NCBI GenBank assembly: GCA_015654825.1
Contig: JAATGE010000211.1
Location: forward strand, 1 to 5,014
Length of the DNA: 5,014 nucleotides
Direction: 5' to 3'
From: Rhodospirillales bacterium
GTDB taxonomy: Bacteria; Pseudomonadota; Alphaproteobacteria; Acetobacterales; Acetobacteraceae
The notes under the pieces are model-generated. The model saw only the letters and a program-made list of their open reading frames with translations, made no database searches and was not told where the DNA came from. Position 1 is the first letter of the stretch, and each line of letters opens with the position of its first letter. The translations under genes were made by a program, and so were the position numbers. This document shows positions 1 to 5,014 of the stretch, piece after piece.

Positions 1-731
1 ACGATCATCGAGGCGTATTCAGACGCCTCCGTGACCTGGTGATTGGCGTTGATGGTGTAGGTTTGCGCCGGGCCGGAGAAACTGCCCTCGGGCGTGTCGA
101 CCGTGAGGTTGTTGATCTCGGTGCGGATATTGACGATGCTGATCCCATAGCTGGCTAGCGCCCGGGGGTTCACCTCGATGCGGATCGCCGGAACATGGCC
201 GCCGCCGATGCTGACCAGCCCGACGCCAGGCACCTCGGAAATTTTGGAGGCCAGGCGCGAATTGGCCAGGTCTTCGAGATCGGTGAGATTCAGCGTTTTC
301 GAGGTCACCGCCAGCGTCATGATCGGCGCGTCAGCCGGGTTCACCTTGGCGTAGACCGGCGGCGCCGGCAGGTCCGCCGGCAGCAGATTGCCGGCCGCAT
401 TGATCGCCGCCTGCACTTCCTGCTCGGCGACGTCGAGCGACAGATCCAGCGTGAACTGCAACGTGATCACCGAGGCGCCGGCCGAGCTTTGCGATTGCAT
501 CTGCGACAGGCTCGGCATTTCCCCGAGCTGACGTTCCAGCGGCGCGGTCACGGCACTGGTCATCACCTCCGGGCTGGCGCCGGGATAGAAAGTCTGGATC
601 TGGATGGTCGGGTAATCCACTTCCGGCAACGCGGACAGCGGCAGAAACTGAAACGCGACCCAGCCGGCCAGAAGAATGGCCACCATCAGCAGAATGGTCG
701 CCACCGGCCGCATGATGAAAAGCCGCGACAT
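1..731 (-). CDS. mdtB: RND multidrug efflux pump, MdtB/MdtC-like, N-terminal part (gene cut by window edge)
   Basis: This is the inner-membrane, proton-driven pump subunit of a tripartite RND exporter (HAE1 family), which moves drugs or other amphiphiles from the periplasm or membrane outward. Only the first 243 residues are visible and the frame is open to the left edge; full members have about 1,040 residues. The protein starts [12 protein letters not shown], with the first transmembrane helix at about residues 9-30. It carries family motifs LPEVDYPTI (35-43), YPGASPEVM (49-57), VTAPLERQ (61-68), [13 protein letters not shown] (101-113) and KVNPAD (129-134). From memory these fit E. coli MdtB better than AcrB. 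The ATG follows the stop of the adaptor gene by 6 bases, with an AGGA ribosome site at 742-745, so the two genes are one operon. The symbol is by resemblance; MdtC or a generic HAE1 pump cannot be excluded. Confidence 0.93.
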   Translation of the reverse strand, partial: MSRLFIMRPVATILLMVAILLAGWVAFQFLPLSALPEVDYPTIQIQTFYPGASPEVMTSAVTAPLERQLGEMPSLSQMQSQSSAGASVITLQFTLDLSLDVAEQEVQAAINAAGNLLPADLPAPPVYAKVNPADAPIMTLAVTSKTLNLTDLEDLANSRLASKISEVPGVGLVSIGGGHVPAIRIEVNPRALASYGISIVNIRTEINNLTVDTPEGSFSGPAQTYTINANHQVTEASEYASMI

Positions 732-737
732 GAAAGC

Positions 738-2003
738 CTATTCCTGGTGGCGGTGCCGGTGATGCGCCCCGGGCGCCCCGGCACCAGGCGTACCAGGCGC
801 GCCCGTCGGAACAATCACCTTGGCGCCCTCCCGCAACCGGTCCGCGCCATCGATCACCACCCGTTCGCCTTCCTTCAGCCCGGAGGTTATTTCGGTAAGG
901 CTGGATGTGGCGGCACCGGTTTTCACGACGCGCACGGAAACGGTGCTGTCCGCGTTCACCACATAAACAAAGCTGCCCGGCGCTCCCGTCTGCAACGCCG
1001 CGTTCGGCACCGTCACCACCTTCGCATGCGTATCCACCAGCAGCCGCGCATTGACGAACTGGTTCGGGAACAGCGCGTTATCCGCATTGGCGAACTGCGC
1101 CCGAATTTTTACCGTACCGGTCGTCGTGTCGATCTGCGTATCCACTGCCTGCAGCACGCCGGTGCCGAGCTTGATGGTATCGTTGCGGTCATAAACCGTC
1201 ACCGGCAGCGTCACACCCGCGTGCAGCCGTTGCATGATCTGCGGCAAATCGTCCTCCGGCAGCGTGAAGATCACGCTGATCGGTTGCAGCTGGGTGACGA
1301 CGACCAGGCCGTTCGGTTCCGAAGGCGTTACATAATTGCCGGCATCCACCTGGCGCAGCCCGACCCGCCCGGTCACCGGCGAGGTAATATGGCAGAACGC
1401 CAGATTGACCAGCTGGGTCTGGATCGTGCCCTGGTCGGCCGCCACCGTGCCCTGGTCCTGCAACACGATGAAATGCTGATCCTCGGCCTGCTGGCGGGCG
1501 ATACTGTCCTGCTTGTTCAGCCGCTGGAACCGCTTGTCGTCGGCCTCGGCCTGCGCCAGCAGCCCCTGGTCGCGCGCCAGTTGGCCGCGCGCCTGGGCCA
1601 GCAGCGCCTCGAATGGCCGCGGGTCGATCTGCGCCAGGAAATCGCCCTTGTGGACAATCTGCCCTTCGGTAAACCCGATGGATTGCAGCAGCCCGGCGAT
1701 CTGCGTCTGCACGGTAATCGTGGCCAGCGGCGTGACCGTGCCGAGGCCGCTATCAATAATCGGGATGTCGCCGATGCTGGCCGCCGCCACGCCCACGGCC
1801 TGCGGCGGCATTCGCAAGCCGGCGCCGTGACTGGCGCCGCCGCCGCCCCGCAGCCACCAGAACAGCAGCCCACCCGCTACCACCAGCACGAGGAGCACGA
1901 GCAGCCACCGCCCGCGGTGCCGTGCGGGCGGCCGCGGTTCGGTGATCTGGTCAGGCGCATCCGGCAACGGTGCGTCCACCACGGGTGCATCGAGGGCGTT
2001 CAA
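738..2003 (-). CDS. mdtA: RND efflux periplasmic adaptor (membrane fusion protein), MdtA-like
   Basis: This adaptor links the inner-membrane RND pump to an outer-membrane channel. The 421 residues show a Pro/Asp-rich cytoplasmic N-terminus (1-30), one membrane anchor (about 33-51), the first half of the lipoyl-like domain (about 95-128, including FTEGQIVHKGDFLAQIDP), a coiled-coil hairpin (about 130-200) and the second lipoyl half (SPVTGRVGLRQVDAGN, 208-223). The beta-barrel follows, with TGTVKIRAQF (295-304) and LFPNQFVNARLLVD (311-324). These match E. coli MdtA closely, and the length is ordinary for the family. The tail (about 400-421) is Gly/Pro/Ala-rich and ends in HHRHRHQE. The first usable start after the upstream in-frame stop is TTG at 2003. 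GTG codons at 1982 and 1979 are alternatives, and no ATG precedes the membrane anchor. No strong ribosome site precedes any of them, so the start is uncertain. The stop is 6 bases before the pump gene. Confidence 0.94.
   Translation of the reverse strand: MNALDAPVVDAPLPDAPDQITEPRPPARHRGRWLLVLLVLVVAGGLLFWWLRGGGGASHGAGLRMPPQAVGVAAASIGDIPIIDSGLGTVTPLATITVQTQIAGLLQSIGFTEGQIVHKGDFLAQIDPRPFEALLAQARGQLARDQGLLAQAEADDKRFQRLNKQDSIARQQAEDQHFIVLQDQGTVAADQGTIQTQLVNLAFCHITSPVTGRVGLRQVDAGNYVTPSEPNGLVVVTQLQPISVIFTLPEDDLPQIMQRLHAGVTLPVTVYDRNDTIKLGTGVLQAVDTQIDTTTGTVKIRAQFANADNALFPNQFVNARLLVDTHAKVVTVPNAALQTGAPGSFVYVVNADSTVSVRVVKTGAATSSLTEITSGLKEGERVVIDGADRLREGAKVIVPTGAPGTPGAGAPGAHHRHRHQE
742..745 (-). promoter_or_regulatory. 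Ribosome binding site of the RND pump gene
   Basis: AGGA on the minus strand lies inside the last codons of the adaptor gene, 10 bases before the ATG at 731. It supports this start and suggests that ribosomes ending the adaptor reading frame can reload directly on the pump gene. Confidence 0.6.
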
Positions 2004-2286
2004 TGCCGGCGTCGCCTTGCGGGCGCTCCAGCTGTGTCGATCAGCGTCATCACAAGGCGCGTTATCTGATCGCTCCGCCGCCGACCGGCAATGGCTGACA
2101 GTTGACCTAATGTAACCCTCATGCGCGCCCGCGTTACGCAGCCGCGATTGATCACAAGATAGTGAGCAGCTGCGTCAACGATCGGCGCCGCCTGTCGCTG
2201 TGCGCGTTTAGCGGCGCGAATTGGTACTGGACTGGAAAGAGCTGCGGCCGGTAGAACCCTAGACCGCATCGGGAGGCGCAAGCCTG
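2004..2286. other. Intergenic region upstream of the mdtA-like gene; no confident gene
   Basis: This stretch separates the mdtA-like start from the A/T-rich repeat. It should carry the promoter of the efflux operon, but I find no convincing -35/-10 pair. The closest is TTGACG on the minus strand near 2172-2177, without a good -10 box at normal spacing. A 40-codon ATG frame (2122 down to 2000) ends in a TGA that overlaps the TTG start of the adaptor gene by 4 bases. Its product is Arg-rich and unlike anything I recognise, and it has no visible ribosome site. It is not called as a gene. No tRNA or other RNA gene was recognised. Confidence 0.5.
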
Positions 2287-2374
2287 ATATACAAAAGTTT
2301 TTTGGTTCTTTTTTTCAAAAAAGAACAAGAAAAAGCACTTCTTTTTGAAGAAAGAAGCAAAAACTTTTGGATAT
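2287..2374. repeat. A/T-rich nested palindrome (outer stem enclosing two hairpins), probable terminator or repeat element
   Basis: An outer stem pairs 2292-2302 with 2359-2369 (11 perfect pairs, CAAAAGTTTTT). It is extended by ATAT at 2287-2290 pairing with ATAT at 2371-2374 across one A/G mismatch. Inside are two further hairpins: GTTCTTTTTT at 2305-2314 with AAAAAAGAAC at 2317-2326 (the innermost pairs must open for a loop), and CTTCTTT at 2338-2344 with AAAGAAG at 2351-2357. The whole would fold as a three-way junction. It is sharply A/T-rich in a GC-rich window and begins 35 bases past the stop of the SDR gene at 2410. That fits a transcription terminator for that gene. Similar elements are, as I recall, scattered between genes in Acetobacteraceae; copy number was not checked. 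Confidence 0.75.
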
Positions 2375-2409
2375 TGTTCCTTGTCCGATAACATCGCCGG
2401 AGTCGCCTT

Positions 2410-3309
2410 TTACCGAAATTGCGGCACAATCTCCTCGCGTATCGTCCTCCGCACATCGTTGCGGCGATAGCCGAGCTCCGCCGCCTCCGCTTCATCCGCA
2501 TCGTAGAACAGGCTGTTGCCGCGCCCCCAGCTTATCGCCGCGTCGGGCAGTAGCGGAAACTCCGCGTCGACAATCGCCGGCGCCGGCTTGCCGAGTGCCT
2601 CGAAAAACGCTCCGAAATACTCCTGGAACGTCAGGTTCTCGTCGCCGACCAGATAGGCGTGGCCGTTCCTGCCCCGCACCAACGCCGTCTCGATCGCGTC
2701 CGACAGCGAGTCGGTGGAGATGAAATTCACCCCACCCGGCGGCACGGCGGCCGGCATTGGCGCGAACTTGCCTTCGGCAAATCCCACATAGCTGCGAAAC
2801 ATCGTCGTCAATCCCGGCACCGCGCCGACCACGAACGGCGCGTTCAGGCTGATCGCCGTAAAATCGCCGGTCGCCAGCGCGCGAATGCCCGCGTCCGCCG
2901 CCTGCCGCGAGCGCATATACGCATTGCCGGCCAGCAAATGCGGCGCCGCCTGCGGATAGAAGCTGCCGATATTGATCACACGGCGCACTCCGGCGTCCCG
3001 CGCCACACGACAGAACCTGGGCGCGCACTCCGCATTCACCCTGGTCACATACGCATCGAAATCCTCGCCCCTGGGCAAATGCCGGATGTCGTTGCCGGCG
3101 GCAAAAATCAGCGCCTCGAACCGCCCCAGCAAACCGGCATCCTGCTGTTCTGCGGTGAAATCCATAGGCAGCATCGGCAACTCCGCCAATGCACTGCCTG
3201 GCGCCGGCGCGTTCCTCCCGGCGATCGCCACCTCGTGGCCGCTCGTCCGCAGCCGTAGCGCCGCGTGGCCGCCTATCATTCCTGTGCCGCCTACTACTAG
3301 AATCTTCAT
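2410..3309 (-). CDS. NAD(P)-dependent epimerase/dehydratase-like protein (extended or atypical SDR)
   Basis: This 299-residue protein has an N-terminal Rossmann fold. The nucleotide-binding loop is GGTGMIGG (residues 7-14), which fits TGxxGxxG, after the strand KILVV. AAGNDIR (70-76) ends the fourth strand region. S116, in VINIGSFYP (111-119), sits where the catalytic Ser/Thr lies. The usual YxxxK is YMRSR here (Y131, R135), so lysine is replaced by arginine. The C-terminal half, with FISTDSLSDAIETAL (196-210) and GHAYLVGDENLTFQEYFG (216-233), resembles the substrate-binding part of sugar-nucleotide epimerases and related reductases. It is probably cytoplasmic, as there is no signal peptide or membrane segment. 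The ATG at 3309 has a modest GGGG ribosome site at 3316-3319. Structured repeats flank the gene on both sides, so it may be a single-gene transcript. The substrate is unknown, and a role in redox or cofactor binding rather than epimerisation is possible. Confidence 0.9.
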   Translation of the reverse strand: MKILVVGGTGMIGGHAALRLRTSGHEVAIAGRNAPAPGSALAELPMLPMDFTAEQQDAGLLGRFEALIFAAGNDIRHLPRGEDFDAYVTRVNAECAPRFCRVARDAGVRRVINIGSFYPQAAPHLLAGNAYMRSRQAADAGIRALATGDFTAISLNAPFVVGAVPGLTTMFRSYVGFAEGKFAPMPAAVPPGGVNFISTDSLSDAIETALVRGRNGHAYLVGDENLTFQEYFGAFFEALGKPAPAIVDAEFPLLPDAAISWGRGNSLFYDADEAEAAELGYRRNDVRRTIREEIVPQFR

Positions 3310-3332
3310 TTCTTACCCCGAAGAAAGCAAGG

Positions 3333-3373
3333 CCAGGGCTCTGCCCTGGACCCGCTGGGGCCTTAGGCCCCAG
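3333..3373. terminator. GC-rich tandem double hairpin between the efflux operon and the SDR gene
   Basis: Two perfect hairpins lie side by side. CCAGGGC (3333-3339) pairs with GCCCTGG (3343-3349) around a TCT loop. CTGGGGCC (3355-3362) pairs with GGCCCCAG (3366-3373) around a TTA loop. The element starts 7 bases past the adaptor stop (3381-3383) and lies 23 bases upstream of the SDR start at 3309. No T-run follows on the minus strand, so it is not a textbook intrinsic terminator. It may instead attenuate transcription or protect the 3' end of the mRNA. The sequence resembles a GC-rich intergenic repeat I recall from Acetobacteraceae genomes. That it is a multi-copy repeat is inference. Confidence 0.6.
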
Positions 3374-3380
3374 ACCCCAT

Positions 3381-4310
3381 TTATTGGGTGCCTACTGTAC
3401 CGAGCGGCGACCAGGTGCGGTGGGCCTGGTCCTGGTCTACGATCGCGACCGTCGCGGTTCTTCCCAGCACCAAATCTACCGAGGGCGGCACGTCGTCCAA
3501 CTTCACCCGCACCGGCACACGCTGCGAAAGCCGCACCCAGCTGAATGTCGGATTGATGTTGGCCAGCAAATCCGAGCTGTCGGTGCGCTCGCGGTCCGTG
3601 ATGCCCGCGGCAACGCTCGTCACATGCCCATTCAATATCTGCTTCTGCCCCATCAGCCGCACCAGCACCCGGTCGCCGACCTTGATGCGCGGCAATTTCG
3701 TCTCCTCGAAATAACCCTCCACGCGCAGCGTGTCGGTATCGATCAGCGCCATCACGCCCTTGCCGATCGTCACGTAATCCCCGGGCTCCAGGTTCACGTT
3801 CGTCACGATGCCGTCCACCGGGCTCACCACCTCGGACCGTTTCAAATTCAGCGCCGCCACCGCGCGGTCCGCCACCGCCTGGCGATACTCCGCGCCAGCC
3901 TCTTCCGCCGCGGCCACTTTCTGCTCCTGTACCTGGCGCGATACCGAAACGTTGGTCAGGCTCTGGTAGCGCGCCGCCTCGCGATCCGCCTCGTCCGCCA
4001 CCGCCTTGCGCTGCGCCATCACCGCCTCGGCCTGCTGCAGCGCCAGTTCGAACCGCGCACCATCGATGCGGAACAGCACATCGCCCTTCTTGACCTTCTG
4101 GTTGTCCGTGACCAGCACGATCGCCACCAGCCCGGCGACGTCCGGCGCCACCGTAATCACGTCGGCCCGCACCCGGCCGTCGCGCGTCCATGGCGCCACC
4201 ATGTAATAGGTCCACAAATACCGCCCGGCCATTACGGCGCCGCCGACGATCACCAGCGTCACCAGCACGCGCAGCAGCGGACGCACGCGCTCCAGCAGCG
4301 ATAATTTCAT
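3381..4310 (-). CDS. aaeA: HlyD-family periplasmic adaptor of an FUSC efflux system, AaeA-like
   Basis: This periplasmic adaptor partners an FUSC-type (AaeB-like) transporter; in E. coli the AaeAB pump exports p-hydroxybenzoate and related aromatic acids. The protein has 309 residues, against 310 for E. coli AaeA. It has a membrane anchor (about 11-35), APWTRDGRVRADV (39-51), a first lipoyl half (VAPDVAGLV to NQKVKKGDVLFRID, 54-83), a coiled coil (about 85-155), a second lipoyl half (SPVDGIVTNVNLEPGDYV, 163-180) and a beta-barrel with YFEETKLPRIKVGD (200-213) and SWVRLSQRVPVRVKLD (257-272). These motifs match AaeA closely. The ATG at 4310 overlaps the upstream stop in ATGA and has a GGGA ribosome site at 4319-4322. 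An in-frame ATG at 4319 would sit on that site, and a longer open frame to 4523 only runs over the DUF1656 gene. The real substrate is not known. Confidence 0.94.
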   Translation of the reverse strand: MKLSLLERVRPLLRVLVTLVIVGGAVMAGRYLWTYYMVAPWTRDGRVRADVITVAPDVAGLVAIVLVTDNQKVKKGDVLFRIDGARFELALQQAEAVMAQRKAVADEADREAARYQSLTNVSVSRQVQEQKVAAAEEAGAEYRQAVADRAVAALNLKRSEVVSPVDGIVTNVNLEPGDYVTIGKGVMALIDTDTLRVEGYFEETKLPRIKVGDRVLVRLMGQKQILNGHVTSVAAGITDRERTDSSDLLANINPTFSWVRLSQRVPVRVKLDDVPPSVDLVLGRTATVAIVDQDQAHRTWSPLGTVGTQ

Positions 4311-4516
4311 GATATCCATCCCGGCAGGTACGCGGCGATCGCCGCCATGAGAATGACCAGCAGCGCGTAATCCACCAGCGGCTCGTGCCACACCAGGCGG
4401 TAGGCACCGATCCATTGCAGCAACGGCCGCAGCAGCGAAAGCACCGCATACGCCAGCAGCGCGTAAATCAGGAAAGTCGGCACGAACACGCCGAACAGAT
4501 TGAGCTCGCCGATCAC
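4307..4516 (-). CDS. aaeX: DUF1656 small membrane protein, AaeX-like
   Basis: This is a 69-residue inner-membrane protein with two predicted helices, about residues 8-30 and 48-66. The core motif YRLVWHEPLVDYAL (39-52) corresponds to the YDFVWHPALFNTAL stretch I recall in E. coli AaeX, and the early FGVFVPTFLIY matches the family's N-terminal helix. DUF1656 proteins almost always sit next to FUSC transporters and HlyD adaptors, as here; their exact job is not established. The start is GTG at 4516, overlapping the stop of the FUSC gene (GTGA), with a strong AGGAAGG ribosome site at 4523-4529 placed 6 bases upstream. The end overlaps the adaptor start by 4 bases (ATGA). This packing indicates coupled translation of all three proteins. 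Confidence 0.93.
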   Translation of the reverse strand: MIGELNLFGVFVPTFLIYALLAYAVLSLLRPLLQWIGAYRLVWHEPLVDYALLVILMAAIAAYLPGWIS

Positions 4517-5014
4517 GCCGCACCTTCCTGATGCGCGTCCGCCAGAACCCGCGCCACTACCGGCGCCGGCGGCCGATAGACGGCCGCGCGCGGAAACAGA
4601 TTGCGCCGCATCCCCACCAGCGCCCGCACGATGCGCCGCGCATCGTCGCCCCGCGCCACGCGCACCTCATCGAGACCGCGATCGAGTGCGTTCAACAGGC
4701 TTTCCGGTGGCGCCAGCGCCAGGCCCTGTACCGTCCGCGCGGAAAAATGCACCGCCGCCTGCGCCAGCACCTGGTCCACCGCCGCGCGCAACGCGGCCGA
4801 AAGCTCGGCCCGCCGATCGTGCCGCACTTCGTTCAACTCCACCAGATTGATGCCCACCCGCAAATCCGCCATCGCCGCCACGGCCGAAACGAGCTCGTCG
4901 CGCGGCGCCGCCGCCAGCGACGGCGCCAGCAGGCCCATGCGGTCGATGAACAATTCCGCCAGCCCCAGCCGCTCCCAGCTCGTGCGGCTGCGCGCCGCCG
5001 CCGCCAGGTCCGCC
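4513..5014 (-). CDS. aaeB: FUSC-family inner-membrane efflux transporter, C-terminal part (gene cut by window edge)
   Basis: Only the last 166 residues are visible and the frame is open to the right edge. Family members have roughly 650-750 residues, with two blocks of membrane helices separated by cytoplasmic regions. The visible part is the C-terminal soluble domain. It contains SRTSWERLGLAELFIDRMGLLAPSL-type sequence, matching the W..RM.DR.GLL.P pattern of FUSC proteins. Further on are MADLRVGINLVELNEVR and, near the end, ALVGMRRNLFPRAAVYRPP, which is typical of the family's closing L..LR.NLFP segment. The most likely role is inner-membrane pump for aromatic acids or similar compounds, working with the DUF1656 protein and the adaptor. 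The first genes of the operon, and any MarR or LysR-type regulator or outer-membrane channel, would lie to the right of the window. The symbol is by analogy; a YccS-like name is possible. Confidence 0.88.
   Translation of the reverse strand, partial: ADLAAAARSRTSWERLGLAELFIDRMGLLAPSLAAAPRDELVSAVAAMADLRVGINLVELNEVRHDRRAELSAALRAAVDQVLAQAAVHFSARTVQGLALAPPESLLNALDRGLDEVRVARGDDARRIVRALVGMRRNLFPRAAVYRPPAPVVARVLADAHQEGAA
4523..4529 (-). promoter_or_regulatory. Ribosome binding site of the DUF1656 gene
   Basis: AGGAAGG on the minus strand lies 6 bases before the GTG at 4516, within the 3' end of the FUSC gene. It decides the GTG as the start and is the strongest ribosome site in the window. Confidence 0.75.

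Noticed and set aside
195..2069. A 624-codon open frame on the plus strand
   Set aside because: It lies antisense to the well-supported mdtA- and mdtB-like genes. Its product is Arg/His/Gln-rich with no recognisable domain, as expected for the shadow of GC-rich coding sequence.
2092..2108. TGACAGTTGAC direct repeat as a TetR-type operator
   Set aside because: It is only two TGAC copies and not a real inverted repeat. Such short matches are expected by chance.
2172..2200. TTGACG on the minus strand as a -35 box for the mdtA-like operon
   Set aside because: No acceptable -10 hexamer lies 16-18 bases downstream, so a promoter cannot be called.
2152..2501. Two 80-codon minus-strand frames across the A/T-rich repeat
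   Set aside because: They are made largely of repeat sequence (Phe/Lys runs), overlap the SDR gene out of frame, and have no ribosome site.
3189..4304. A 371-codon open frame on the plus strand
   Set aside because: It is antisense to the AaeA-like adaptor and the SDR start, crosses the double hairpin, and is Arg/His-rich with no domain; a compositional shadow.
3313..4449. A 378-codon minus-strand frame overlapping the adaptor
   Set aside because: It is out of frame with the AaeA-like protein, whose motifs run the whole length, and the Gly/Arg-rich product has no family features.

Overview
The window is GC-rich, and every convincing gene lies on the minus strand, so transcription runs from high to low coordinates. 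It looks like an alphaproteobacterial chromosome. Two intergenic elements resemble repeats I associate with Acetobacteraceae (Rhodospirillales): an A/T-rich nested palindrome at 2287-2374 and a GC-rich double hairpin at 3333-3373. That placement rests on resemblance from memory, not on a search.

Read in the direction of transcription, the first region (5014 down to 3381) is a tightly packed three-gene efflux operon of the AaeB/AaeX/AaeA type. It holds the C-terminal end of an FUSC-family inner-membrane transporter (the gene runs off the right edge), a 69-residue DUF1656 membrane protein, and a 309-residue HlyD/AaeA-type periplasmic adaptor. Both junctions are 4-base start/stop overlaps (GTGA and ATGA), which suggests translational coupling. 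The proteins should form a pump for aromatic acids or similar organic anions. The outer-membrane channel is not in the window.

The second region (3380-2410) begins with the GC-rich double hairpin after the adaptor gene. It is followed by a single gene for a 299-residue NAD(P)-binding protein of the epimerase/atypical SDR superfamily, whose usual active-site lysine is replaced by arginine. The A/T-rich nested palindrome lies just downstream and probably ends its transcript.

The third region (2286-1) has about 280 bases with no clear gene, then an MdtA-like RND adaptor (421 residues, probable TTG start), then the N-terminal 243 residues of an MdtB/MdtC-like RND pump that runs off the left edge. 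These two form an mdtAB-type multidrug efflux operon.

The window therefore holds two different co-oriented drug or metabolite export modules separated by a metabolic-type gene. The gene families are all known, and I see no clearly new system. The most unusual items are the two structured intergenic repeats, the YxxxR active site, the His-rich adaptor tail and the unusual start of the mdtA-like gene.
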